Shown one piece after another: positions 8,914 to 16,905 of a DNA stretch of 64,000 nt. Numbering within the stretch: the stretch's first letter is position 1; each line of letters starts with the position of its first letter. Position numbers and translations under genes: made by a program. The notes beneath the pieces were generated by a model. That model did not search any database and had not been told where the DNA came from. It was given only the letters and a program-made list of their open reading frames with translations. Where the stretch lies: assembly GCA_949297575.1 (NCBI GenBank), contig CASFTB010000005.1:24955-88954 (forward strand), read 5' to 3'. The stretch is from an uncultured Bacillota bacterium. GTDB taxonomy: Bacteria; Bacillota; Clostridia; Christensenellales; Borkfalkiaceae.

Positions 8914-8942
8914 TTGAAAGGCGCGCCGCTTTATGGTAAAAT
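8914..8942 (+). promoter_or_regulatory. Sigma-A type promoter of nth
   Basis: TTGAAA (8914-8919) and TAAAAT (8937-8942), spacer 17 bp, ending 6 bp before the nth ATG. The mRNA would have almost no 5' leader unless transcription also reads through from upstream. Confidence 0.55.
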
Positions 8943-8948
8943 AGGGGC

Positions 8949-9599
8949 ATGGACGAACAGAGCCGCCTGCGGGCGCTGAAAATTTTATCGGAGATCTATG
9001 CGGGTGCGCGCCCCGCGCTGCATTACGAGACCGCCTACGAGCTGCTCGTGGCGGTCATCCTCTCCGCGCAGTGCACGGACGAGCGCGTCAACAAGGTCAC
9101 CGCCGAACTCTTCAAAGAGCACGATACGCCCGAGCGCATGCTCACCCTCTCGCAGCAGCAGCTGGAGAAGTATATCTTTTCGTGCGGGCTGTACCGCAGC
9201 AAGGCGGCGCACATCCTCTCCGCCTCGAAGGACATCGTCGAAAAGTTCGGCGGCAAGGTGCCCGAAGGCTTTGCAGAGCTGAAATCTCTTGCGGGAGTGG
9301 GGCAGAAGACGGCGAACGTCGTCTCCTCCGTCTGGTTCGACAAGGACGCCATCGCGGTGGATACGCACGTCTTCCGCGTCTCCAACCGCCTCGGCCTCGC
9401 CCACGCGGGCACCCCGCTCAAAACGGAGGAGCAGCTCAAAGAAAACATCCCGCAGGAAGATTGGTCCAAGGCGCATCACTGGCTCATCTGGCACGGAAGG
9501 CGCGTCTGCCACGCGCAGAGGCCGGACTGTGCGCACTGCCCCCTCGCCGAGGTCTGCGATCACTTCCTTTCGGAGCGGAAGGACGGGCCCCGTACATAA
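8949..9599 (+). CDS. nth: Endonuclease III (bifunctional DNA glycosylase/AP lyase)
   Basis: 216 aa base-excision repair enzyme that removes oxidised pyrimidines. The helix-hairpin-helix LAGVGQKTANVV carries the catalytic Lys, VDTHVFRVSNRLGL carries the catalytic Asp, and the C-terminal 4Fe-4S ligands are in CHAQRPDCAHCPLAEVC (C-x6-C-x2-C-x5-C). Length is typical. It stands alone ahead of obgE with a 48-bp gap. Confidence 0.96.
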   Translation: MDEQSRLRALKILSEIYAGARPALHYETAYELLVAVILSAQCTDERVNKVTAELFKEHDTPERMLTLSQQQLEKYIFSCGLYRSKAAHILSASKDIVEKFGGKVPEGFAELKSLAGVGQKTANVVSSVWFDKDAIAVDTHVFRVSNRLGLAHAGTPLKTEEQLKENIPQEDWSKAHHWLIWHGRRVCHAQRPDCAHCPLAEVCDHFLSERKDGPRT

Positions 9600-9647
9600 A
9601 ATGAGCCGGGCGTGTCCGGCAAAATGCGGCAAAAAAGGAGGAATGCA

Positions 9648-10922
9648 ATGGCATCCCTGTTCACGGATAAAGTAAAGATCGTCATCAAGGCGGGCGACGG
9701 AGGAGACGGAATGAACTCCTTCAAAAGCTTCAAGGGCTTTGCCAACGGCGGGCCGGACGGCGGAGACGGCGGCAAGGGCGGAGACGTCTACATCGTCGGC
9801 GACAAGGACAAAAACGACCTCACCGACTACCGCTTCGGCGCCAAATTCGCGGCGGGCAACGGCGAGCGCGGCGGCACCAACAACCGCTACGGTAAGGGCG
9901 GGGAAGACGTCACCTTCTCCGTACCCCTCGGCACTCTCGTGCGCGACGCGGAGACGGGCAAAGTGCTGTGCGACGTCTATACCGACGGCGAAAAGAAGCT
10001 GCTTGCCCGCGGCGGGAACGGCGGCAAGGGCAACGTGCGCTTCACCACGGCGCGCCGCCACGCGCCCCACTTCGCACAGAAGGGGCAGAAGACGCAGCCG
10101 CATACCCTCATTTTGGAATTGAAGGTGATCGCAGACGTGGGCCTGATCGGCTTCCCCAACGTGGGCAAGAGCACGCTGCTGTCCAAAATTTCGGCGGCAA
10201 AGCCCAAGATCGCCAACTACCACTTCACCACCCTCTCGCCCAACCTCGGCGTGGTCAAGTACTACGACAAGTCCTTTATCGCCGCGGATATCCCGGGGCT
10301 GATCGAGGGCGCGGCGGAAGGCGCGGGGCTGGGGCACGACTTTCTGCGCCACATCGAGCGCACCCGCATGCTCGTGCACGTCGTCGACGTTTCGGGCATG
10401 GAGGGGCGCGACCCGTGGGAAGATTTCAAAAAGATCAACGCCGAACTCAAGGAGTACAGCGAAACGCTCGCCTCCCTCCCGCAGATCGTCGCCCTCAACA
10501 AATGCGACGTGTACGGCGCGGAAGAGAACGTGAAGGCGTTTAAGCGGAAGTGCCGCAAATACAAGTGTTATCCCATCGCCGCGGTCACGGGGGAGGGCAC
10601 GAGGCAGCTCGTCGAGGCGGCCTTCGATATCCTCAAAGGCCTCCCCAAACCCGCACCCATCCCCGCCGACGAATTCGAGTACGATACTCCCGACATCAAC
10701 GAATTTTACATCGAAAAGGACGAGGAGGAAAACGTCTGGTACGTCACCGGCGGCCTCGTGGACATGCTCGAGCGCAACGTCGTGCTCTCCGACCCCGATT
10801 CCATGGCGTATTTCCAGAAGGTTTTGAAGGACAAGGGCGTCATCAGGTCACTGCGCGATGCGGGCGTCGCCGAAGGGGATACCGTCGTCGTCGGCGGCGT
10901 GGAGTTTGAGTTCAGGGAATGA
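9648..10922 (+). CDS. obgE: GTPase Obg/CgtA
   Basis: 424 aa ribosome-assembly and stress GTPase. Order: glycine-rich Obg fold (GDGGDGMNSFKSFKG..., residues 1-158), G domain with GFPNVGKSTLLS (G1), ADIPGLIEGAAEG (G3) and NKCD (G4), then the OCT domain ending VVVGGVEFEF. ATG 9648 follows AAGGAGGA by 5 bp; the in-frame ATG at 9612 is rejected. As in many Firmicutes, a YhbY-type ribosome factor and nadD follow, although repeat copy A and an inverted gene intervene. Confidence 0.97.
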   Translation: MASLFTDKVKIVIKAGDGGDGMNSFKSFKGFANGGPDGGDGGKGGDVYIVGDKDKNDLTDYRFGAKFAAGNGERGGTNNRYGKGGEDVTFSVPLGTLVRDAETGKVLCDVYTDGEKKLLARGGNGGKGNVRFTTARRHAPHFAQKGQKTQPHTLILELKVIADVGLIGFPNVGKSTLLSKISAAKPKIANYHFTTLSPNLGVVKYYDKSFIAADIPGLIEGAAEGAGLGHDFLRHIERTRMLVHVVDVSGMEGRDPWEDFKKINAELKEYSETLASLPQIVALNKCDVYGAEENVKAFKRKCRKYKCYPIAAVTGEGTRQLVEAAFDILKGLPKPAPIPADEFEYDTPDINEFYIEKDEEENVWYVTGGLVDMLERNVVLSDPDSMAYFQKVLKDKGVIRSLRDAGVAEGDTVVVGGVEFEFRE

Positions 10923-10926
10923 TTTG

Positions 10927-11080
10927 TTCGCGAATTTCTCGGCGAGCTGACGCCTGCGAAATTCTGCGAATTTGAGGGGGCAACCGCCGCCCCTGCAGGA
11001 CGGCGGTTGCCCCCTCGGCGTGCCATCTTCGGGGCACACAAATTGATGAATGCCACGGCGGAGCAGCCGCCGGATGAGGG
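10927..11080 (+). repeat. Dispersed structured intergenic repeat, copy A (degenerate)
   Basis: Same family as copies B-F. Hairpin 1 (10927-10970) has the fixed AGCTGA loop at 10945-10950 and arms GAATTTC/GAAATTC plus GGCG/CGCC. Hairpin 2 (10976-11014) is a perfect 14-bp stem starting GGGGGCAACC. Hairpin 3 (about 11016-11060) keeps GGGGCACACA but its stem is imperfect. Modules 4-6 are absent. It lies between obgE and yhbY. Confidence 0.75.
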
Positions 11081-11166
11081 TTGACCTGCCCCATTCCCCG
11101 ATCCTCCCCGGGCAGGGGAGAGGAGGCATGGTAAACCGGATAAGTAAAATTTTGAGGAAGAAAACA

Positions 11167-11460
11167 ATGTTGACAAGCAAACAGCGCAGCAATTTAAAGA
11201 GCATCGCGGCGAACCTTTCGCCCGTCGGGCAGTGCGGCAAGGGCGGCATCACCGAAAACATGATCCGCTCCCTCTCCGATGCCCTGGAGGCGCGCGAACT
11301 CATCAAGGTAAATGTGCTGACCAACGCGGAGGAGGACGCAAAGACGCTGGGCGCAGAGCTCGCCGAGCGCCTCTCGGCGGAGTGCGTCGCCGTCATCGGC
11401 AGAAAGGTCATCCTGTACCGCCGCTCCGCCCGCAAAGAGTTCAAGCATATAGAGTTTTGA
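11167..11460 (+). CDS. yhbY: CRM-domain RNA-binding protein YhbY
   Basis: 97 aa. Starts MLTSKQRSNLKSIAANLSP and contains the GKGGITENMI loop with the GxxG-type RNA-binding signature, then a C-terminal VIGRKVILYRRS strand. YhbY-family proteins bind pre-50S ribosomal particles. GAGGAAG precedes the ATG; upstream in-frame ATGs (11050, 11128) would add residues foreign to the family. Placed near obgE and nadD as in other Firmicutes. Confidence 0.92.
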   Translation: MLTSKQRSNLKSIAANLSPVGQCGKGGITENMIRSLSDALEARELIKVNVLTNAEEDAKTLGAELAERLSAECVAVIGRKVILYRRSARKEFKHIEF

Positions 11461-11505
11461 GCCCTTGAAGATCGTCGAAGGGGAAACGGGAATCCTTTGA
11501 ACGGG

Positions 11506-12267
11506 CTATTTTCTCTTGCCGAAAAAACGTACGAGCACGGCGACCGCCAGCAGGATTCCGCCAAAGATGACGTAGTACAGGGGGAACACCGTCAGCTGCG
11601 AGAAGAGCAGCAGAGACGCCCCCGAAAACAGGTAGCCCCGCCACGCGCCGCGGCGGAAGCGGAATTTGAGCTTTTCTTTGACCCCGCCCTTCTTTTCGGG
11701 CGGGGCAATGAGTTTTTCTGGCATCTTCCCGCCCGCCTTTACGAGCGCGTACACCTTCTCCGCGTCGAACAGCTCTACCCCGAACGCCTGTGCCAGCTTT
11801 TTTGCCTCTTCGGTGAAGCCGCCCGCGAACACCGCCTTCCGTTTTCCCTCCGCGCGGATGACGGGGGAGAGGTCGTCCGCCGTCACCTTTTCGAAGCGGA
11901 ACCGCAGAAAGCCGCGCCCTTCTTCCGAAACGACGGTGTCTCCCTCCGCCTCGACGGGCGCGCCCTCATTTCGCGCGGCGTTGATGCTCTCCGCCAGAAG
12001 CTGCGCGCCGCGCTCGGGGCGATCCATGGCGAGGTGAAAGGCGAGCTTTTCCGCTTCCTTCTTTTCGGCGGCGGTTTTTTGCCGCCTTTGCCGCCGGGGG
12101 CGCGAGAGCAAAAAATACAGCCCCGCCGCAGCGAGGCCGCAGCCCGTGCCCGCGGCGAAGGACGGCGCGAGGGGCAGGTAAAAGCGGAACAGGCAGAGGG
12201 CGAGCATCCCCGCCGTAAAAAAGAGGAACAGGGTATCGGCAAACAGGGGCAAATCGAACTTTTTCAT
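11506..12267 (-). CDS. Membrane protein with an Mrr-like (restriction-endonuclease fold) segment
   Basis: 253 aa. Two hydrophobic N-terminal segments (residues ~10-60) and a C-terminal pair (~210-250) flank a cytosolic domain. That domain ends with GGFTEEAKKLAQAFGVELFD and AEKVYALV, which resembles the end of Mrr-like nuclease domains (TxxGFxxxAxxxA, then xLIDGxxL). The expected D...E/QxK catalytic residues are not obvious, so it may be an inactive fold. The start is uncertain: ATG 12267 has no good ribosome site, and 12357 gives an Arg-rich unlikely extension. Convergent with yhbY. Confidence 0.65.
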   Translation of the reverse strand: MKKFDLPLFADTLFLFFTAGMLALCLFRFYLPLAPSFAAGTGCGLAAAGLYFLLSRPRRQRRQKTAAEKKEAEKLAFHLAMDRPERGAQLLAESINAARNEGAPVEAEGDTVVSEEGRGFLRFRFEKVTADDLSPVIRAEGKRKAVFAGGFTEEAKKLAQAFGVELFDAEKVYALVKAGGKMPEKLIAPPEKKGGVKEKLKFRFRRGAWRGYLFSGASLLLFSQLTVFPLYYVIFGGILLAVAVLVRFFGKRK

Positions 12268-12404
12268 GGAACGGGTGCGCCGCAGGCGCGGCAAAACTGT
12301 GCGGCGCTGCAGGCATCGGCCCTTGCGGCCGCGCCTTTGCCGCGCGCGGGCAGGCAATATTTGCCCGCATTTCTTTTTTCTCCCTTTTTTCCGATTTTCA
12401 AACC

Positions 12405-12433
12405 TTGCAACGGCGCGGCGGATGTGCTATACT
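12405..12433 (+). promoter_or_regulatory. Sigma-A type promoter of nadD-rsfS
   Basis: TTGCAA (12405-12410) and TATACT (12428-12433), spacer 17 bp; start of transcription near 12440, about 90 bp before the nadD ATG. Confidence 0.6.
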
Positions 12434-12531
12434 ATTAGAAAGAGGGCAGGGGGACGTATATTTTGCGCGCGGGAGCGCCATAAAAGGGCGGATGAGGAGA
12501 ATAAAACCGCTTTCACGGGAGAGGTTTTTCA

Positions 12532-13668
12532 ATGCGTATTGCGATTTTCGGCGGGTCCTTTGACCCCGTCCATGTAGAACACATCAATCTCGTAAAGGCC
12601 GCGTCCGAAAAGTTGGAGGCGGATAAGATCATCGTCGTGCCCGCCTTCATCCCGCCGCACAAGCAGGGCAAGGGCCTCGCCTCCGCGGGGGATCGCCTCG
12701 CCATGGCGCGCCTCGCCTTTGCGGGCATCCGCGGCTGCGAAGTCAGCTCGTACGAGATCGGCGCGGGCGGCACCAGCTACACCGTGCTCACGCTCGCCCA
12801 TTTCCGGCAGCGCTATCCGGACGCCCGCTTTTTCCTGCTCGTCGGTTCGGATATGCTCAAGGACTTCTACACATGGCGCGAACCGGAAAATATCCTCTCC
12901 ATGGCAGAGCTCGTCGTCTGCAACAGGGAGGGCGACAAGGTCAGCTTCCGCGCCGAACAGCTGCGCTTTTTTGCGCGCTTCCGCAAAATGTTTCACACCC
13001 TCGAATACGTCGGCAGAGACATCTCCTCCACCAAGGCGCGCGTGCTGTGTGCCTTCGGCGAAGACCTGCGGCCGTATCTCCCCGCAGACGTGATCGACCA
13101 CATCGAGGCGAACGAACTGTACCGCGTCCGCGCCGTCAAGGACGCGCTGCGCTACTTAAAGCCCGCCCGTCGCAAGCATTCCCTGCGCGTGGCGCTGATG
13201 GCGGCATCCGAGGCGGGCAGGTACCGCCTTGACGAACGCGCCGTCATCCAGGCGGCGGGTCTGCACGACGCGGCGAAAAATCTCGACCTCTCCGCGCCCG
13301 AGCTGGCGGGCTTCGTGCCCCCCGAGCAGGACATCCCCGCGCCCGTGCTGCACCAGTACACGGGAGCATACCTCGCCGAGCACACATTCGGCGTCACCGA
13401 CCCTGCCGTGCTCGACGCCATCCGCTATCACACCTCGGGGCGGCCGAATATGAGCGACATGGAAAAGCTCATCTTCCTCTCCGACATGCTCGAACAGGGC
13501 AGAGACTTCCCGCACATCGGCAAGCTGCGCGCGGCATTTCACCGCAGCCTCGGCGAGTGCATGTATCTCTCCCTCAAACACGAACTGAAATATCTCAGGA
13601 AAGGCAAGGGCCCCGTCTATCCGCTGACCGTCCGCGCCTTCGAATATTACAAAGAAAATAAAAAGTAA
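12532..13668 (+). CDS. nadD: NadD-YqeK fusion: nicotinate-nucleotide adenylyltransferase + HD hydrolase
   Basis: 378 aa, two enzymes in one chain. Residues ~1-200 are NadD: GGSFDPVHVEH with the HxGH-like nucleotidyl-transfer motif (here HVEH), VPAFIPPHK, and ISSTKAR (ISSTxxR motif). Residues ~205-378 are a YqeK-type HD domain: RKHSLRVALMA, LHDAAKNL with the metal-binding His-Asp, and YHTSGRPNMSDMEKLIFLSD. YqeK-type proteins hydrolyse diadenosine tetraphosphate. They are separate adjacent genes (nadD, yqeK, rsfS) in Bacillus; here the first two are joined with no stop between them. GGGAGAGG precedes the ATG. Confidence 0.93.
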   Translation: MRIAIFGGSFDPVHVEHINLVKAASEKLEADKIIVVPAFIPPHKQGKGLASAGDRLAMARLAFAGIRGCEVSSYEIGAGGTSYTVLTLAHFRQRYPDARFFLLVGSDMLKDFYTWREPENILSMAELVVCNREGDKVSFRAEQLRFFARFRKMFHTLEYVGRDISSTKARVLCAFGEDLRPYLPADVIDHIEANELYRVRAVKDALRYLKPARRKHSLRVALMAASEAGRYRLDERAVIQAAGLHDAAKNLDLSAPELAGFVPPEQDIPAPVLHQYTGAYLAEHTFGVTDPAVLDAIRYHTSGRPNMSDMEKLIFLSDMLEQGRDFPHIGKLRAAFHRSLGECMYLSLKHELKYLRKGKGPVYPLTVRAFEYYKENKK

Positions 13669-13678
13669 GGAGTTACGA

Positions 13679-14026
13679 ATGCGATCTCACGAACTCATGC
13701 AGGCGATCTGCAAATTTCTCTCCTCCAAAAAGGCGGAGGACATCCTCTCCGTAGACGTGCGCGAAAAGACGGTGCTGTGCGACTGGTTCGTCATCGCCTC
13801 GGGCCGCAGCACCACGCAGGTGCACGCCCTGTGCGAAAACCTCGAAGAGCACCTCTCCAAGCAGGGCATCGAGCCCCGCCGCACGGAGGGCACCAAAGAG
13901 GGCCGCTGGGGCGTGCTCGACTACGGCGACGTCATCGTGCACGTCTTCAACGACGAATCCCGCCTCTTCTATCATCTCGAGCGCCTGTGGGACGAGGGCA
14001 ACAACGTCACGAAATTCGAGGACTGA
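13679..14026 (+). CDS. rsfS: Ribosomal silencing factor RsfS
   Basis: 115 aa. Features of the RsfS/YbeB/Iojap family: KKAEDILSVDVREKT, CDWFVIASGRST, EGTKEGRWGVLDYGDVIVHV and the terminal FYHLERLWDEG. It binds L14 of the 50S subunit and blocks subunit joining under starvation. It follows the nadD-yqeK fusion by 10 bp, the standard order. Confidence 0.95.
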   Translation: MRSHELMQAICKFLSSKKAEDILSVDVREKTVLCDWFVIASGRSTTQVHALCENLEEHLSKQGIEPRRTEGTKEGRWGVLDYGDVIVHVFNDESRLFYHLERLWDEGNNVTKFED

Positions 14027-14047
14027 CAGCCTTTCCGCCCCCCGCGG

Positions 14048-14335
14048 TCAGCCGTCGAACCTGATGCGCTTCGGCTCGCCGTATTCCTTTTTGCGCGGGC
14101 GCGCGCGCTTTTTTTCGACGATGTAGTAGATCTTCTGCGCGCCGCGCTTTTCGGCGGGCTTTTCCTCTTCGGGCGGCTGTTTTTGTGCCCGCTCGTCCTT
14201 TTCGCGCGCGGCGGCGCGCTCGCGCAGGGTGCGGCGCAGCACTTTGAAGCCGACCGTGCCGCCCGCGCAGAGCAGGAGGAGCAGTAAGAGGTACCCTCCT
14301 CCGGCGAGGGTATTCGTGAGTAAACAGAAGAACAT
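14048..14335 (-). CDS. Small single-pass membrane protein, Lys/Arg/Glu-rich tail
   Basis: 95 aa. One strong hydrophobic helix (GGYLLLLLLLCAGGTVGF, residues ~13-30), then a highly charged tail (RERAAAREKDERAQKQPPEE...) ending KKEYGEPKRIRFDG. GGGGGTG lies upstream of the ATG. Convergent with rsfS. I do not recognise it; the basic C-terminus could contact nucleic acid or phospholipid heads. Confidence 0.6.
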   Translation of the reverse strand: MFFCLLTNTLAGGGYLLLLLLLCAGGTVGFKVLRRTLRERAAAREKDERAQKQPPEEEKPAEKRGAQKIYYIVEKKRARPRKKEYGEPKRIRFDG

Positions 14336-14445
14336 TTCCGTGCACCCCCGTGTCTTGCCTCTGTGGCAGGATACGCCCGCATTGTATCACGGCGGGCGGC
14401 GGCGCGCGGCGCTGTTTTTGCAGGGATAGGGGAGGTTTTGTCGAA

Positions 14446-15738
14446 ATGAACGTCTGTGACGTGATCGAAGCGAAAAAGCGGCGCGAAGAACTGAGCGAAG
14501 CGCAGACAGAGTTCTTTGTCCGCGCCGTCGCGGAGGGCAGCGCGAGCGACGCGCAGATCGCCGCCTTCTGCATGGCGGTGTGTATGGGCGGCATGACCGA
14601 CGAGGAGTGCGCGCGGCTCACCTTCGCCATGCAGCGCAGCGGCAAGGTCGCGCCCCGCCCCGCTATCGCCGGCGTGTGTGCGGACAAGCACTCCACGGGC
14701 GGCGTGTCCGATTCGACGACGCTCGTCCTCGTGCCCGTGCTCGCGAGCCTGGGCGTGTGCTGCGCGAAGTATTCGGGCCGCGGGCTGGGGCATACGGGCG
14801 GCACGCTCGACAAGCTGGAGAGCTTCCCGGGCCTGCGCGTCGACCTCACGCCCGCGCAGTTCGAGGCGCAGGTGCGGCGCATCGGCGCCGCGGTCGCGGG
14901 GCAGACGGGCGAAGTCGTCCCCGCGGACAAGCGCATGTACGCCGTGCGCGACGTCACCGCCACCATCGACAGCATCCCCCTCATCGCCTCGTCGGTGATG
15001 AGCAAAAAACTCGCCTCCTTTGCAGACGTCATCCTGCTGGACGTCAAGTGCGGGGAGGGCGCCTTCATGCGCACCCCCGAAGAGGCGGAAAAGCTCGCGC
15101 GGTTGATGGTGCGCATCGGCAGGCGCGCGGGCAGGCGGGTCTTGGCAGCGGTCACCGCCATGGATTCCCCGCTGGGCGATGCCGTCGGCTGCAACGCCGA
15201 GGTGCGAGACGCCGTCGAGGTGTTGCGCGGCAAAGAGAACGGGCTTTCCGCGCTCTCCCTCTTCCTCGCCTCCGTCCTTCTGCGGCAGGCGAAGGGCATC
15301 TCCGCAGCCGAGGCGGAGGAGGCGGTGCGCGCATGCATCGCGTCGGGCGCGGCGTTCGGAAAGTTCAAAGAGATCGTGGCGGCGCAGGGCGGAGACGCGC
15401 GCGCGGCAGACGATTTTTCGCTGCTCCCCCTCGCCCCCCGCGTGCGGGAGGTGAGGAGCGGCGCCGCGGGGTACCTCACCGTGTCCGCCCTCGCCCTGGG
15501 CAGGGCGTGCGCGGCGCTGGGCGGCGGCAGGAAGAGGCCGGAAGACGGCATCGACCATGCCGTCGGCATCGTCCTGCACCGGCGCGCGGGCGAGTTCGTG
15601 CATAAAGGAGAGCTCCTCGCGCAAATCTATTATAGAGAGAAGTCGGAAGAGGCGTTCGCCCTGGCGGAAGGCGCCTTCGGCACACGGGCGCAGCCCCGCG
15701 AAGGGCGGCTCGTCTATTCCCTGATCGAGGAGGCATAG
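14446..15738 (+). CDS. pdp: Pyrimidine-nucleoside (thymidine) phosphorylase
   Basis: 430 aa. Phosphorolysis of thymidine/uridine to base and (deoxy)ribose-1-phosphate. The phosphorylase signature is complete: DKHSTGGVSD (phosphate binding), SGRGLGHTGGTLDKLES, and MSKKLASFADVILLDVKCG. Length matches PyNP/DeoA (about 430). AGGGGAGG is 10 bp before ATG 14446; the in-frame ATG at 14350 is a poor start. It is followed after 2 bp by deoC, giving a compact deoxynucleoside-scavenging operon. Confidence 0.93.
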   Translation: MNVCDVIEAKKRREELSEAQTEFFVRAVAEGSASDAQIAAFCMAVCMGGMTDEECARLTFAMQRSGKVAPRPAIAGVCADKHSTGGVSDSTTLVLVPVLASLGVCCAKYSGRGLGHTGGTLDKLESFPGLRVDLTPAQFEAQVRRIGAAVAGQTGEVVPADKRMYAVRDVTATIDSIPLIASSVMSKKLASFADVILLDVKCGEGAFMRTPEEAEKLARLMVRIGRRAGRRVLAAVTAMDSPLGDAVGCNAEVRDAVEVLRGKENGLSALSLFLASVLLRQAKGISAAEAEEAVRACIASGAAFGKFKEIVAAQGGDARAADDFSLLPLAPRVREVRSGAAGYLTVSALALGRACAALGGGRKRPEDGIDHAVGIVLHRRAGEFVHKGELLAQIYYREKSEEAFALAEGAFGTRAQPREGRLVYSLIEEA

Positions 15739-15740
15739 AG

Positions 15741-16550
15741 ATGATTTTCGGCAAAAAGAGGGGCGTCGAGGCGCCCGCAGAGGCGCAGGCGTCGCCCGCC
15801 CGGGAAGAAAAGTCCGCGCAGGGCAGGGTGCTCTCCGCGGAGGAGACGGCGGAGTTCGACGAGTACCTCCGCAACAAAAAGGCGGCGCAGATCCGCCGCC
15901 TCATCGGCACGATCGACCATACGCTGCTCAAACAGACGGCGACGCGCGCCGACATCCGCAACCTGTGCGCCGAGGCGGCAGAGTATGGCTTTCACTCCGT
16001 CTGCGTGCAGCCCGTGTACGTTTCGCTGTGCGCAGACTGCCTGAAAAACGCCCCGCAGGTCAAGATCGCCTGCGTCGTCGGCTTCCCGATGGGCGAAAAC
16101 ACGACGGACGTCAAGGTGCGCGAGGCAAAGCGCGCCGTCGCCGACGGCGCCGACGAGATCGACATGGTCCTGTGCATCTCCGCCGTCAAAAACCGCGACT
16201 ACGCCTATGTCAGGCGCGAGATCCGCCGCGTCGTCAAGGGGGCGAAGGTGCCCGTCAAGGTCATCCTCGAGACCTCCCTGCTCACGCAGGACGAGATGGT
16301 GCGCGCCGCCGTGTGCGCGCGCGACGCGGGCGCGGCGTTCGTAAAGACGAGTACGGGCTACTTCGGCGAGGGCGCCCGCGCGGAGGACGTGAAGCTGCTC
16401 AAACAGACGGTCGGGGGCATCTGCGAAGTCAAGGCCTCCGGCGGCATCCGCACGGCGGAGAAACTGCGCGAGATGGTAGATGCCGGCGCGGACCGCATCG
16501 GCACCAGCGCGGGCGTCTCCATCGCCGAGGAGATCGGCAAGCAAAAATAG
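15741..16550 (+). CDS. deoC: Deoxyribose-phosphate aldolase with N-terminal extension
   Basis: 269 aa. Cleaves 2-deoxyribose-5-phosphate to glyceraldehyde-3-phosphate and acetaldehyde. The TIM-barrel motifs are clear: TIDHTLLKQTAT, VGFPMGENTTDVKV, GADEIDMVL, the Schiff-base Lys in AFVKTSTGYF, and EVKASGGIRT. Residues 1-~50 (Ala/Glu-rich, low complexity) precede the normal DeoC start and are absent from typical ~220-aa enzymes. Immediately downstream of the phosphorylase that makes its precursor. Confidence 0.94.
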   Translation: MIFGKKRGVEAPAEAQASPAREEKSAQGRVLSAEETAEFDEYLRNKKAAQIRRLIGTIDHTLLKQTATRADIRNLCAEAAEYGFHSVCVQPVYVSLCADCLKNAPQVKIACVVGFPMGENTTDVKVREAKRAVADGADEIDMVLCISAVKNRDYAYVRREIRRVVKGAKVPVKVILETSLLTQDEMVRAAVCARDAGAAFVKTSTGYFGEGARAEDVKLLKQTVGGICEVKASGGIRTAEKLREMVDAGADRIGTSAGVSIAEEIGKQK

Positions 16551-16556
16551 CCCCGG

Positions 16557-16621
16557 CCTCCCGCCCGCCTCCGCGGGCGGGAGGTGCGGAAATCACCGCC
16601 CTTTCCGGCGGCATTTTTTTT
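16557..16621 (+). terminator. Terminator region after deoC (two hairpins)
   Basis: A perfect 12-bp stem (16557-16568 with 16573-16584, loop CTCC) is followed by a second short hairpin CCGCC/GGCGG (16596-16611) and eight Ts (16614-16621). Confidence 0.8.
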
Positions 16622-16643
16622 GCGCCCGGGGGCGCCGGGCACG

Positions 16644-16672
16644 TTGACAAACGCGCCCTCGGCTGCTATAAT
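16644..16672 (+). promoter_or_regulatory. Consensus promoter of a small RNA
   Basis: TTGACA (16644-16649), 17-bp spacer, TATAAT (16667-16672): both boxes are exact consensus. No ORF with a ribosome site follows before the next terminator. Confidence 0.75.
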
Positions 16673-16678
16673 GGAATA

Positions 16679-16832
16679 GAATAAACCGCAGTTAACTCAC
16701 TGCCGTGCGGATGCCGCCGCGGCAGGGGAGGGCAACGGGAAGCGTTTGCCCGCGCGGAAACAAACGGATCATTCTCTTCTATAATGACCTACCGATATGA
16801 CGGAAAGGGCTCCCTCGGCGAGGGGGCCCTTT
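16679..16832 (+). ncRNA. Small non-coding RNA candidate, possibly 6S-like
   Basis: Bounded by a consensus promoter and by a 13-bp GC-rich hairpin (16804-16816 with 16820-16832, loop GGC), giving about 155 nt with no credible ORF. The 5' end (GAATAAACCG) can pair with CGGATCATTC near 16767-16774, and CTGCCG/CGGCAG forms an inner stem, so the molecule may fold as a long rod with a closed end. That and its length recall 6S RNA, but I cannot confirm the central bubble. RNase P, tmRNA and SRP RNA hallmarks are absent. Confidence 0.45.
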
Positions 16833-16905
16833 CTGTGCGGTCGGGGCGCGGGCGCGCAGTCCGCCGCCGCAGAAAAAAATTTTTTGTTTTTTTGGCATAA
16901 ATCCC

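Noticed and set aside
10976..11014. Ordinary terminator after obgE
   Set aside because: The 14-bp stem lacks a T-run and is hairpin 2 of the repeat family; a terminator role remains possible but is not needed.
13972..15624. Long antisense frames over pdp/deoC
   Set aside because: Arg/Ala/Pro-rich shadow translation typical of GC-rich codon bias; the plus strand carries recognisable enzymes.
16780..16785. Second TATAAT as an additional promoter
   Set aside because: No -35 box at a suitable distance, and any transcript would run straight into the terminator hairpin.
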